Shown piece by piece: positions 33,222 to 42,085 of a stretch of 64,000 bases of DNA (position 1 is the stretch's first letter; the number at the start of each line of letters is the position of its first letter). The DNA comes from Rugamonas brunnea. GTDB lineage: Bacteria; Pseudomonadota; Gammaproteobacteria; Burkholderiales; Burkholderiaceae_D. The notes below the pieces were generated by a model. That model saw only the letters and a list, made by a program, of their open reading frames with translations. It made no database searches and was not told where the DNA came from. Made by a program: the position numbers and the translations under genes. Location of the stretch: contig NZ_JACEZT010000003.1 of NCBI RefSeq assembly GCF_014042345.1, positions 124,001 through 188,000 of the forward strand. Direction: 5' to 3'.

Positions 33222-34481
33222 ATGTTACTGCGCGTATTACTTCGCCTCGCACTTCGCCGATTACTTCGCCTGTGCCTGCTGATGTCCTGCTGCCTGGGGC
33301 TGCTGCCAGCCAGCGCACAGGTGGTGTCACTGCCGGCCATGCAAACAGCCAACGTCAGCGTGTCCGGCCTGTCCTCGGGCGGCTTCATGGCGGTCCAGTT
33401 CGACGTGGCCTATTCCGCCAGCGTGATGGGCGCCGGCGTCGTGGCCGGCGGGCCATACTACTGCGCCCGTGGCAGCGTGGCCAAGGCCACCACCATCTGC
33501 AGTTGCACGGGCACGCCCTATTCCTGCCAGGTGGCGCCCGGCGGCACGGGCGTGAACAGCCTGGTCAAGCTGACCGACCAGAACGCGGCCAACGGCACGG
33601 TCGACCCCACGGCAGGGCTGGCCAGCCACCGCATCTGGATGCTGTCCGGCACGGCCGACTCCGTCGTCCCCCAGGCCGTGATGAACGACCTGCAAACCTA
33701 CTACCGCCACTACATCAACACCGCCAACATCTTCTACAAGCAGGACTTGCCAGCCCAGCACGCCATGCCCACGGACAACTACGGCAACAGCTGCGACAAG
33801 CTCGGTTCGCCCTACATCAACAACTGCGGCTACGACGCGGCCGGGGAACTGCTCAAATGGATTTACGGCAGCCTGAACAACCGCGCCAGCGCCAGCCCGG
33901 CCGGCCGCTTCATCGAATTCGACCAGTCGGAATTCCTGTCCGACCCGACCTCGCACGGAATGGCCGCCAGCGGCTACCTGTACGTGCCGCCCGGCTGCGA
34001 CAGCAACGGCGGCCAGGGTTGCCGCCTGCACGTGGTGTTCCACGGTTGCCTGCAGGACACGGGCAGCGTCGGCGACACCTACCTGCGCCACGCCGGCTAC
34101 AACGCCTGGGCCGACAGCAACCGCATCGTGCTGTTGTATCCGCAGGCGGCGCCCATCTACCCGCTGACCAACCCGAACGCCTGCTGGGACTGGTTCAACT
34201 ATGACGACGCGCACTACGCCCAGAAAGGTGGCCACCAGATGGCTGCCGTCAAACAGATGGTGGACCGCCTGACGGGCGGTGCAGCCCCACCGCCGCCGCC
34301 GCCAACCCAGTGCTTCACTTCCAGCAATCGCGACCACGTGCTGGCCGGCCGCGCGCACGACAGCCTGTTCCGCGCGCTGGCCAACGGCTCTAACCAGAAC
34401 ATGGGATTGGACAACATCTTCATCCACAGCACGCTCAAGCGCACGGGCCCCAATTTCTACGTGGTCGGCAGTTGTCCCTGA
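33222..34481 (+). CDS. Secreted PHB depolymerase family esterase
   Basis: Exported hydrolase of 419 aa. The N-terminus is a Leu/Arg-rich stretch leading to a signal peptide (LCLLMSCCLGLLPASA, cut before QVV). The nucleophile elbow SGLSSGGFMAVQFDVAYS lies early in the mature protein. The Asp region is MLSGTADSVVP, and FHGCLQDTGSVGD and NACWDWFNYDD follow, a domain order found in extracellular short-chain PHA depolymerases. A Pro-run linker (about residue 350) joins a C-terminal domain of about 60 residues (CFTSSNRDHVLAGRAHDS). It likely degrades external poly-3-hydroxybutyrate. Confidence 0.83.
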   Translation: MLLRVLLRLALRRLLRLCLLMSCCLGLLPASAQVVSLPAMQTANVSVSGLSSGGFMAVQFDVAYSASVMGAGVVAGGPYYCARGSVAKATTICSCTGTPYSCQVAPGGTGVNSLVKLTDQNAANGTVDPTAGLASHRIWMLSGTADSVVPQAVMNDLQTYYRHYINTANIFYKQDLPAQHAMPTDNYGNSCDKLGSPYINNCGYDAAGELLKWIYGSLNNRASASPAGRFIEFDQSEFLSDPTSHGMAASGYLYVPPGCDSNGGQGCRLHVVFHGCLQDTGSVGDTYLRHAGYNAWADSNRIVLLYPQAAPIYPLTNPNACWDWFNYDDAHYAQKGGHQMAAVKQMVDRLTGGAAPPPPPPTQCFTSSNRDHVLAGRAHDSLFRALANGSNQNMGLDNIFIHSTLKRTGPNFYVVGSCP

Positions 34482-34514
34482 CGCCGGCCCTTGCATGCCA
34501 CCACAGGAGGGTAT

Positions 34515-34976
34515 ATGTATCCGATGCAATGGTTTTGGGCGCCCCAGTTGCACTTCCCGTGGAGTGGCGGGGTGGCCCAGCAGATTGAACTGGACCGCTT
34601 CTTCGACGCCATCCCGCCCGAGGCGGGCGACGGCAAGATCGAGCGCAAGGCGTTCGACGTGGCGTCCTACGGCCGCCAGCTCGGCTGGATTTCAGAAGTG
34701 CTGCTGGATCTTGCCAAGGTGACCCCACCCTCCTCCATTCCGGCGCGTAAGGCGCTGGAAAGCCTGACGGTGGCGGACCAGGAGATCCAGCACATCAAGC
34801 ATGCCGAGGACGCGTGCCGGCTCGCGATGACGGCCCAGACCATCACCGACGCCGTCGTCACCCTGCGCGCGCGCGACGGCGAGCAATTCCGCCTGCTGTG
34901 CGACCGGCTGCTGCCACTGCTGCAAGCGCCACCTGCACTGGAAACGCCCGTCCTGCTGGCGGCCGGCGGACTATGA
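34515..34976 (+). CDS. Hypothetical protein
   Basis: Protein of 153 aa that I do not recognise. It starts with an aromatic-rich segment (MYPMQWFWAPQLHFPWSGG), then a mostly helical body with charged residues (TVADQEIQHIKHAEDACRLAM, GEQFRLLCDRLLPLLQ). There is no signal peptide or membrane segment. A very good ribosome site (AGGAGG) lies just upstream of ATG 34515, and codon use matches the neighbours, so it is a real gene. It follows the secreted PHB depolymerase by 33 bp and may be co-transcribed with it. Confidence 0.65.
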   Translation: MYPMQWFWAPQLHFPWSGGVAQQIELDRFFDAIPPEAGDGKIERKAFDVASYGRQLGWISEVLLDLAKVTPPSSIPARKALESLTVADQEIQHIKHAEDACRLAMTAQTITDAVVTLRARDGEQFRLLCDRLLPLLQAPPALETPVLLAAGGL

Positions 34977-34980
34977 ACCG

Positions 34981-35823
34981 CTAGTCGACCGTGATGGCCG
35001 TTAGTGCCGGATCGGGCGCTGGGAAATTCAGCTTCATGGCCGTCAGCGTTTCCAGCAGGATGGCGGCGATCACCAGGTTGCGGTGGGTCTTGGAATTGGC
35101 CGGCACCACGTACCATGGCGCATGTTCAGCGTCCGTGGCGCGGATCGCTTGCTCGTAGGCGCGCTGGTAATCGTCCCACTTCTCGCGCTGGGCCAGGTCG
35201 GTGGGATTGAATTTCCACTGCTTGTTGGGATCGTCGAGCCGCTCCTGCAAGCGTTGCCGCTGCTCCTCGCGCGAAATGTGCAGGAACACCTTGATGATCA
35301 CGGTGCCGTTCTCGGCCAGCATGCGCTCGAAATCGCGGATCTGCGCGTAGCGGCGCCGGCATTCGCGCCCGTCGATCCAGCCTTGCACCTTGGTGATCAG
35401 CACGTCCTCGTAATGGCTGCGGTTGAAAATGGCGATCTCGCCCTTCACCGGCACTTGCTGGTGCACGCGCCACAGGTAGTCGTGCGCCAGTTCGATGTCG
35501 GTCGGCTGGCGGAACGCCACGGCCCGTATGCCCATGGGATTGATCATGCTGAACATGGTGCGCACGGTGCCATCCTTGCCGGCCGTGTCCATGCCCTGCA
35601 ACACCAGCAACACCTGCTGCTTGCGCTGCGCGTACAGCATCATCTGCAATTCCGACACCCGTTCGATCAGGCTGGCCGTGTGGCGCTGGTCCTGCGCCTT
35701 GGCCTTGGCCTTGCTCAGCTTGGGATTGGCCGCGCGGCTCGACAGCGCGCTGTCGTCCGCGTCCTCCTCGCGCAATTTGAGCTTGGCGTGGGCACGGAAG
35801 CGGCTGCGGGCGGATGCTGGCAT
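34981..35823 (-). CDS. ppk2: Polyphosphate kinase 2 family protein
   Basis: Nucleotide/polyphosphate phosphotransferase of 280 aa. Walker A GMDTAGKDGT is at residues 77-86, and the Walker B-like motif FNRSHYEDVL has the catalytic Asp at 140. The lid region follows (VQGWIDGRECRRRYAQI, HISREEQRQRLQERLDDPNKQWKF). A basic N-terminus (RSRFRAHAKLKLREEDADDS) precedes the domain. Start 35823 is chosen because GAGGAG lies nine bases upstream; ATGs at 35850 and 35859 are alternatives. PPK2 enzymes make NDP/NTP from polyphosphate or the reverse. It converges on the hypothetical gene. Confidence 0.88.
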   Translation of the reverse strand: MPASARSRFRAHAKLKLREEDADDSALSSRAANPKLSKAKAKAQDQRHTASLIERVSELQMMLYAQRKQQVLLVLQGMDTAGKDGTVRTMFSMINPMGIRAVAFRQPTDIELAHDYLWRVHQQVPVKGEIAIFNRSHYEDVLITKVQGWIDGRECRRRYAQIRDFERMLAENGTVIIKVFLHISREEQRQRLQERLDDPNKQWKFNPTDLAQREKWDDYQRAYEQAIRATDAEHAPWYVVPANSKTHRNLVIAAILLETLTAMKLNFPAPDPALTAITVD

Positions 35824-35942
35824 GGTGGTGGACTCCTCTCGGGTGCTCATTCTCGTCATGGCGCGCCGGCCGGCGCAGCTTGTGCCAACTAGCGTAACAG
35901 ATCAGTACGCCAGCTGTCTGCTCCGATCGCGGCGGAACGGGA

Positions 35943-37559
35943 TCAGGCGGGACGGGCCGCCAGCCGCGCGGCGCGGTCGCCCCACCACGCCGCTTCCTCG
36001 AACACGGAAAAGCCGGACAGGTCGGCATGGGCGAACAGGATGGGTCCCTCGGCCTCGCGCAGCGCCTGCAATCCGGCGTTGGCGCGGAAGCCGGGCAACG
36101 GCGCCGCCATCGCATGGCCGCGCAGGGTGATGTCGACGCGCTCCACGCACAATGCGAAATTAGCGCCGTAGGCCGTCTTCAGATCGACGCTGGCCAGCGC
36201 CAGCAATTCTTCCGGGCTGGCCGAATTGAGCCAGCGGCGCGCCTGCTGCGGCGTGCGGTCCGACAGCGCGGTGTAGGCGCTGAACACGGTTTTTTCCGGC
36301 GGCCGCACGCGGATATCCTGGTGGGTGGAGACGACGAAACCGAGCCCCGGTTCCTGGTACACCACGTTATCCCACGACAGCGGCTGCGCCGGCCGCTCGT
36401 CCGGGAAGCGCTTGAGCAGGAAATTGGCCACCATCCACGGCGCGTACTGTGGCATGTGGCGCGCCGGGTCGAAGCCGTAGCTGGCCATGTCGCGCACCAC
36501 GCGCGCCGCGACCATCAACGGCATGGCGCAGATGGCCTTGCGCGCCCGCACCAGGTAGCTGCGCGGCTGGCCACCTTCGAACCGGAAGCACAAGGCCTCC
36601 ACCGCGCCGGCCTTGCGTTCGATGGAGACGGCCGTCCCGGCGAGGCGCCGAATCCCTGAGGCCTCGCCCATGGCCCTGGCCAGCGGCTGCAGCCCGCCCG
36701 GCCACGTGAGCCATGCGCCGTTGCCGGCATTGGCGGCCTGCCCCCAGCGGCTGCAGTAGTAGTGCAGCCCGGCCCAGGCCGACACCTTGTCGTAGCGCGT
36801 GCCGTAATCGTCGCGGCAGCAGTAGTTCAGATACCAGTGCAGCGTGGGGGAACGGTAACCGTTCCGGTCCAGCCACTGCTTGAGCGTGTAGCCATCGAGC
36901 GCCTGCCATTCCGCATCCTCCGACGACATCACGGTGGGGAACACGAAGATGCGCCGCCCATCGGTGCCGCGCAGCTGGCGCAGGCGGTGCACCTCCGCGA
37001 AAAAGCGCGCATGCTCGTCCAGCTCCCAGCGCGGCACGCCATCGGTGGGAATGAAGCCGTCCTGCCAGCGGCCGTTATACAGCAAGCGCTCCTCCGGCGC
37101 GTGCAGGATAAAACGCTCGTCGTAGTAAGGCTTCTCGGCCATCGCATCGCGTTGAATGATGCCCAGGTCGGCCAGCAGCTCGCGCACGTGCACCGACTCC
37201 GGCGACGGCAGCGGCAGATAGTGCGCGCCGGTGGGAAATTCCAGTTCGCCGAACGCGCCGCCGAGCGCATTGCCGTAGGGCTGGGGGCCATCGATCATCA
37301 ACGCATCCTGTCCGCCCAGCTTGCGCAGGCGCCAGGCCGCCATCAACCCGCCGATGCCGGAGCCGAAAATGGCGATATCCGTCTCCACCACCTCCGACGG
37401 CGGCGGCAGCGCGCGCCGGTCGCGCAGGAAGTGCCCTTCATCGCGGCCCGGATAGTGGACGGTGGGCGTGATCTCCTGCCAGCGCTGGAAGCCGGCCACG
37501 CTGCCGGCGGCGGCCAGCCCGCTGGCGGCGGCCCACAGCAGGAAGGAACGGCGCTCCAT
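35943..37559 (-). CDS. Tat-exported FAD-dependent amine oxidase-like oxidoreductase
   Basis: Flavoprotein of 538 aa. The N-terminus (MERRSFLLWAAASGLAAAGS) carries a twin-arginine motif followed by a hydrophobic stretch, so export or membrane anchoring by Tat is likely. The dinucleotide-binding motif IAIFGSGIGGLMAAWRLRKLG is clear, and the C-terminal FAD segment reads GPILFAHADLSGFSVFEEAAWWG. The fold resembles NAD(P)-binding amine/phytoene oxidases. Its ATG overlaps the stop of the spermidine-synthase-like gene by one base, so the two are translationally coupled. Polyamines or their products are the natural guess for substrate, but this is inference. Confidence 0.82.
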   Translation of the reverse strand: MERRSFLLWAAASGLAAAGSVAGFQRWQEITPTVHYPGRDEGHFLRDRRALPPPSEVVETDIAIFGSGIGGLMAAWRLRKLGGQDALMIDGPQPYGNALGGAFGELEFPTGAHYLPLPSPESVHVRELLADLGIIQRDAMAEKPYYDERFILHAPEERLLYNGRWQDGFIPTDGVPRWELDEHARFFAEVHRLRQLRGTDGRRIFVFPTVMSSEDAEWQALDGYTLKQWLDRNGYRSPTLHWYLNYCCRDDYGTRYDKVSAWAGLHYYCSRWGQAANAGNGAWLTWPGGLQPLARAMGEASGIRRLAGTAVSIERKAGAVEALCFRFEGGQPRSYLVRARKAICAMPLMVAARVVRDMASYGFDPARHMPQYAPWMVANFLLKRFPDERPAQPLSWDNVVYQEPGLGFVVSTHQDIRVRPPEKTVFSAYTALSDRTPQQARRWLNSASPEELLALASVDLKTAYGANFALCVERVDITLRGHAMAAPLPGFRANAGLQALREAEGPILFAHADLSGFSVFEEAAWWGDRAARLAARPA

Positions 37560-39070
37560 CAGCGGATCACCCGCCGCCAGTCCTGTTCGAACTCGCGCAC
37601 CAGCGATTGCGTGTTGAGGCGGTTGGGCTCCATCGGCAGGCGCTGCATATCGGGCGGGAAGATGAACATTTCGCGCGTGGTGTCCGCGTTCAGGTAGCGC
37701 ATGGGCAGCCGATACGACGCGGGCGGCTTGAAATCGAGCTGCGGCGAAGCGAGGATGAAGCCCCACTCGCCGAACGACGGCACATAGGCGTGGTAAGGCC
37801 AGGTGCGCAGCCCCACTTCGCGCAGCGTGGCGTCCACCGTCCAGTAGGCGTGCGGCGCGAAGAACGGCGATGTCGATTGCACCACGATCAGGCCATTGGC
37901 CGCCAGGTGGCGCTTGACCATGCCGTAGAACGGCACCGAATACAGTTTGCCCAGCGCGAAGCTGGATGGATCGGGGAAGTCGACGATGGCCGCGTCGAAC
38001 AGTTCATCGTTGTGCTGCAGCCAGATGGCCGCGTCGGCGTTGATCACGCGCACCCGCTTGTCGCTGAACGAGCCGTGATTGAGCTTGACCAGTTCCGGCC
38101 GCGTGGTGAAGGCGCCCGTCATGGCCGGGTCCAGGTCCACCAGCGTGACCTGCTCGATATTCGGATAGCGCAGGATTTCGCGCAGCGCCAGGCCGTCGCC
38201 GCCGCCCAGCACCAGCACCCGGCGCGCCCACGGCAAGGCCTGCAGGGCCGGATGCACGAGCGCCTCGTGGTAGCGGTATTCATCGCGCGACGAGAACTGC
38301 AGGTTGCCGTTGATGTACAGCCGCAGGTCGTCCTTCCAGCGCGTGATCACCAGCCGCTGGTAGGGCGTGGTGGTGGAGTAGATGATTTCATCGCCGAACA
38401 GGCCATGTTCGCCCCAGTAGGTCATACGGTCGGCCAGCGCGAAGCCGAACACCAGCACGCACATCACGGCGCTGGCGCGCAGCAGCCGGCCGCCAAGGTT
38501 GGCCAGCTCCTGGCGGAAGGTGACGATGGTCCACAGTGCCACGCCCACGTTCAGCATGCCGAACAAAAAGCCCGTGCGCACCAAACCCAGGTAGGGCGCC
38601 AGCACCAAAGGGAACAGCAGCGACACGGCCAGCGCGCCCAGGTAGTCGAAGGTGAGCACGCGGCTCACCAGCTCATTGAATTCAGTCTGGCGCGCATTGA
38701 GGGCCCGCATCACCAGCGGCACCTCCATGCCCACCAGCGCGCCGACCAGGAACACCAGCACGTACAGCAAGGTGCGGAACGGCGCCGCCATCCACGAAAA
38801 GGTGAGGAACAGGGCCGCCGCCGACACCCCGCCGATCAGGCCCACGGCCAGTTCGATGTCCACGAAGCGGGCCAGCACGTCGTCGTCGCGCACGAACTTG
38901 GAAAAATGCGCGCCCACGCCCATGGCGAACAAATAACAGCCGATAATGGTGGAGAATTGCAGGATCGAGTCGCCCAGCAGGTAACTCGACAGCGCGCCGG
39001 CGATCAACTCGTACGCCAGGCCGCAGGAAGCGACCACAAAAACGGAAAGAATCAGAATTTTTTTGGTCAT
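37559..39070 (-). CDS. Membrane-embedded spermidine synthase-like aminopropyltransferase
   Basis: Protein of 503 aa made of an N-terminal multi-span membrane domain (about six to seven segments within residues 1-215; starts KILILSVFVVASCGLAYELIAGALSSYLLG) fused to a SpeE-type methyltransferase-fold domain. In the latter, VLVLGGGDGLALREI binds the decarboxylated AdoMet group, VTLVDLDPA follows, and AAIVDFPDPSSF supplies the catalytic-type Asp. It could transfer aminopropyl groups at the membrane face. It is the first gene of the leftward pair and is divergent, 65 bp away, from the DUF350-SPFH-DUF4178-speD group. Confidence 0.9.
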   Translation of the reverse strand: MTKKILILSVFVVASCGLAYELIAGALSSYLLGDSILQFSTIIGCYLFAMGVGAHFSKFVRDDDVLARFVDIELAVGLIGGVSAAALFLTFSWMAAPFRTLLYVLVFLVGALVGMEVPLVMRALNARQTEFNELVSRVLTFDYLGALAVSLLFPLVLAPYLGLVRTGFLFGMLNVGVALWTIVTFRQELANLGGRLLRASAVMCVLVFGFALADRMTYWGEHGLFGDEIIYSTTTPYQRLVITRWKDDLRLYINGNLQFSSRDEYRYHEALVHPALQALPWARRVLVLGGGDGLALREILRYPNIEQVTLVDLDPAMTGAFTTRPELVKLNHGSFSDKRVRVINADAAIWLQHNDELFDAAIVDFPDPSSFALGKLYSVPFYGMVKRHLAANGLIVVQSTSPFFAPHAYWTVDATLREVGLRTWPYHAYVPSFGEWGFILASPQLDFKPPASYRLPMRYLNADTTREMFIFPPDMQRLPMEPNRLNTQSLVREFEQDWRRVIR

Positions 39071-39099
39071 TGACGCGCTTTTGCACTAAGATTGATTTG

Positions 39100-39115
39100 G
39101 GTTATCAAGTTAACC
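39100..39115. promoter_or_regulatory. Dyad GGTTA-N6-TAACC in the divergent control region
   Basis: A 5-bp inverted repeat lies in the 65-bp gap between the divergent polyamine-synthase-like and DUF350 genes. It is AT-rich and could be an operator that coordinates both sides. The evidence is symmetry and position only. Confidence 0.3.
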
Positions 39116-39135
39116 ACTTTAACCGAAGGTACGCC

Positions 39136-39522
39136 GTGTCCGCCATCCTAAACTATCTGATTCACCTGGTGCTGGCCGCCGCGCTGCTGGCCGCGTTCTT
39201 CGCGGCCTACACCCGCATGACGCCGTTCGACGAAGTGCTGCTGATCCGCCAGGGCAACCATGCGGCCGCCCTGTCGCTGGGCGGCGCGCTACTGGGCTTT
39301 TCCGCCACCATCGGCTCGGCCCTGCTGCACACGGCGGACTACCGCGAATTTTTCGCCTGGGCGTTCGGCGCCATGGTGGTGCAGATGCTGGCCTATGCCG
39401 TCACCACCCGGCTGCTGCGCATGTCCAAGGACCACATCGAGGCCAACAACGGCGCCTTCGGCGGTTTGCTGGGCGCCATTTCGCTGTCGATCGGCGTGAT
39501 CAACGGCGCGTGCATTTCCTAA
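39136..39522 (+). CDS. DUF350 membrane protein (YjfL family)
   Basis: Inner-membrane protein of 128 aa with four hydrophobic segments in the DUF350 pattern (LNYLIHLVLAAALLAAFFAAYTRMTPFDEVLLIRQGNHAAALSLGGALLGFSATIGSALLH, then FFAWAFGAMVVQMLAYAV and GLLGAISLSIGVINGACIS). No ATG gives a better fit; the GTG at 39136 has GAAGG upstream. The frame remains open back to 39070 without family sequence. DUF350/YjfL proteins occur with PspA-like and polyamine- or glutathionylspermidine-type genes in other bacteria, as far as I recall. Here it is first of a five-gene rightward unit. Confidence 0.85.
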   Translation: MSAILNYLIHLVLAAALLAAFFAAYTRMTPFDEVLLIRQGNHAAALSLGGALLGFSATIGSALLHTADYREFFAWAFGAMVVQMLAYAVTTRLLRMSKDHIEANNGAFGGLLGAISLSIGVINGACIS

Positions 39523-39542
39523 TTTTTGCGAAGGACTCCATC

Positions 39543-40589
39543 ATGGGCATCGGCAGCTTTATCAAGAAGCAGTTTATCGACGTACTGCAGTGGAACGAGG
39601 ACGTGGACGGCGTGCTGTCGTGGCGCTACCCGATGCAGGACTTCGAGATCCAGAACGGCGGCGTGCTGATCGTGCGCGAATCGCAGATGGCGGTGTTCGT
39701 CAACGAAGGCCAGGTGGCCGACGTGTTCGGCCCCGGCACCTACAAGCTCACCACGCAAACCCTGCCGCTGCTGACCAACCTGAAAAACTGGGACAAGCTG
39801 TTCGCCTCCCCGTTCAAGTCGGACGTGTATTTCTTCAGCACCCGCGTGCAGACCGGCCGCAAATGGGGCACGCCGCAGCCCATCACCATCCGCGACAAGG
39901 ACTTCGACATGATCCGGGTGCGCGCCTTCGGCATGTACTCGTACCGGGTGGCCGATCCGCGCCTGTTCTTCAAGGAGATCAGCGGCACGCGCGACAGCTA
40001 CACGCGCGACCAGGTGGAAGACCAGCTGCGCGGCATCCTGATGGCGACCATGGCCAGCTCGCTGGGCGGCGCCAACGTGCCCTTCCTCGACATGGCGGCC
40101 AACCAGGCGCTGATGGCGCAACAGGTCAAGGGCGACCTGGCCACGGCCTTCGCCCGTTACGGCATCGGCCTCGATGAATTCAATGTGGCCTCCGTCAGCC
40201 TGCCGGAAGAACTGCAGGCCGCGCTGGACGAGCGCATCTCGGCCGGCATGAAGGGCGGCATGAGCGCCGACAAGATGGCCGGTTTCACCAAGTACCAGGC
40301 GGCCAGCGCCATCCCGCTGGCGGCCCAGAACGAGGGCGGCATGGCCGGCATCGGCGTCGGCCTGGGCGCCGGCGTCACGCTGGGTCAGACCATGGGCCAG
40401 GCGCTGGGCGCGGCCCTGAATCCAGCGACCGCGCCGGCCGCCGCACCGGCACCTGCCGCTGCGGCCCCGGCCGAAGACAGCATCGAAGCGCGGCTGGAAA
40501 AACTGAAAGGCCTGCTCGACAAAGGCTTGATCTCTGCCGCCGACTACGACAGCACCAAGGCCGAACTGCTCAAGAAACTGATAGGCTAA
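39543..40589 (+). CDS. SPFH/Band-7 protein with SHOCT tail
   Basis: Protein of 348 aa in the SPFH (virion core protein/YdjI-like) group. The N-terminus (MGIGSFIKKQFIDVLQWNEDVDGVLSWRYP) and the NGGVLIVRESQMAVFVNEGQVADVFGPGTYKL core are characteristic. A long Ala/Pro linker (NPATAPAAAPAPAAAAPAE) precedes a C-terminal SHOCT motif (EARLEKLKGLLDKGLISAADYDSTKAELLKKL). No transmembrane helix is evident, so it probably binds the membrane through its N-terminus or partners and oligomerises into a scaffold. It lies 20 bp after DUF350 and 9 bp before DUF4178. Confidence 0.88.
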   Translation: MGIGSFIKKQFIDVLQWNEDVDGVLSWRYPMQDFEIQNGGVLIVRESQMAVFVNEGQVADVFGPGTYKLTTQTLPLLTNLKNWDKLFASPFKSDVYFFSTRVQTGRKWGTPQPITIRDKDFDMIRVRAFGMYSYRVADPRLFFKEISGTRDSYTRDQVEDQLRGILMATMASSLGGANVPFLDMAANQALMAQQVKGDLATAFARYGIGLDEFNVASVSLPEELQAALDERISAGMKGGMSADKMAGFTKYQAASAIPLAAQNEGGMAGIGVGLGAGVTLGQTMGQALGAALNPATAPAAAPAPAAAAPAEDSIEARLEKLKGLLDKGLISAADYDSTKAELLKKLIG

Positions 40590-40598
40590 GCCGACTAC

Positions 40599-42068
40599 AT
40601 GCAAATCGTTTCCTGTCCCAGCTGCGGGGCGGAGGTCAAGTTCCGCTCGCACGCTTCCGTGATGGCCGTGTGCGAGTACTGCGGCACGAGCGTGCTCAAG
40701 GACGCCGACGCCGTCAAGGACCTGGGCAAGATGTCGTCCGTGCTGGAGGACTACTCGCCGATCCAGATCGGCACGGCCGGTGTGCTGGGCGGGCGCCATT
40801 TCACGGTGGTCGGCCGCATCCAGCTCAAGTACGACGCCGGCCTGTGGAACGAGTGGTATCTGCTATACGACGATGGCGCCACGGCCTGGCTGGGCGATTC
40901 CTCCGGCATGTTCACCATCACCACCGAGCGCCAGGTGGAAGGCCCCCTGCCCGCCTTCGAGCAACTGGCGCCGGGGCGCAACGTCCCGATCGGCGGCGAG
41001 TACTACACGGCGGCCGAAATCCGCACCGCCGACTGCATCGGCGGCCAAGGCGAACTGCCGTTCAAGGTGGGACAGGGCTGGCAGGCGAAAGTGGCCGACT
41101 TCCGGCGCGGCGCCACCTTCCTCACGCTCGACTATTCGGACAGCCCGCGCCCCGTGGTCTACACCGGCCTGGCCGTCACGCTCGACAGCCTGCAATGCCA
41201 GCTGCTGCGCGACGACGACCAGATCCAGCGCAGCGCCGGCCGCTACCGGGGCAAGCTCGACGCGCTCGACTGCCCGTCCTGCGGCAGCCCCATCAAATAC
41301 CTGCCCGGCATGACGGCCCACCTGGTCTGCCCCGCCTGCCAGGCGCAAGTGGACGCGGCCAGCCCCAAGGCCCAGGTGCTGGCGGCCGGCGAGCGCGTGG
41401 CCACCGTCGCCACCACGCTGGAACTGGGCGCCCAGGCCAAGCTCAACAACCAGGACTACACGGCCATCGGCGTCATGCGCCGCGCCGACGACGAGGGCAC
41501 GCAGTGGACCGAATACCTGCTGTACGCGCCGCGCGCCGGCTTCTCCTGGCTGGTGGAGACGGATGAAGGCTGGTGGCGCGCCAACGTCATGCCCGAGTGG
41601 CCCCAGTTCGGCGGACCGTCCGGGCAAGACGTGATGGTGGATAAGTCGCCGTTCCGCAAGCTGTACGAATATGGCGCGCGCGTTACCTTCGCGGCCGGGG
41701 CCTTCAACTGGCGGGTGCAGGTGGGCGACCAGTGCCACGTAGCCGAGTTCTCCAGCGGCCAGGTACGGCTGGCGGTGGAGACGACGGACGCGGAAATGAC
41801 GTGGTCCCGTTCCACTCCCGTACCCGTGGATCAGTTGCGCGCCTGGTTCGGCGAACAGTTCCACGGCCGCGCGCCGGCGCCGGGCGCGCCGTTCCAGCAC
41901 CAGCGCTACCAGAGCGTGGCCAAGAAATTCATCATGGTCATGCTGGCGATAAACGCCGTGCCGCTGCTGGCCAATTTCTCCCGTACCTGGGCCTTGAGTG
42001 CGCTGGGCGCACTGGCGCTGTACCTGCCAGCCGTTTTCCTCGACTCCTACGACGACAGCAAGAAATAG
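40599..42068 (+). CDS. DUF4178 protein with two zinc ribbons and C-terminal membrane segments
   Basis: Protein of 489 aa. Two CxxC zinc-ribbon pairs are visible: CPSCGAEVKFRSHASVMAVCEYCG at the N-terminus and CPSCGSPIKYLPGMTAHLVCPAC near residue 225. Each is followed by a DUF4178 beta-rich domain (GGRHFTVVGRIQLKYDAGLWNEWYLLYDDG; NNQDYTAIGVMRRADDEGTQWTEYLLY). The C-terminus holds hydrophobic segments (KFIMVMLAINAVPLL, WALSALGALALYLPAVFL), so it is anchored in the inner membrane with the domains in the cytoplasm. Function unknown; it sits between SPFH and SpeD and is part of the polyamine-linked group. Confidence 0.87.
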   Translation: MQIVSCPSCGAEVKFRSHASVMAVCEYCGTSVLKDADAVKDLGKMSSVLEDYSPIQIGTAGVLGGRHFTVVGRIQLKYDAGLWNEWYLLYDDGATAWLGDSSGMFTITTERQVEGPLPAFEQLAPGRNVPIGGEYYTAAEIRTADCIGGQGELPFKVGQGWQAKVADFRRGATFLTLDYSDSPRPVVYTGLAVTLDSLQCQLLRDDDQIQRSAGRYRGKLDALDCPSCGSPIKYLPGMTAHLVCPACQAQVDAASPKAQVLAAGERVATVATTLELGAQAKLNNQDYTAIGVMRRADDEGTQWTEYLLYAPRAGFSWLVETDEGWWRANVMPEWPQFGGPSGQDVMVDKSPFRKLYEYGARVTFAAGAFNWRVQVGDQCHVAEFSSGQVRLAVETTDAEMTWSRSTPVPVDQLRAWFGEQFHGRAPAPGAPFQHQRYQSVAKKFIMVMLAINAVPLLANFSRTWALSALGALALYLPAVFLDSYDDSKK

Positions 42069-42085
42069 CGGAACAAGTTAAGCAC

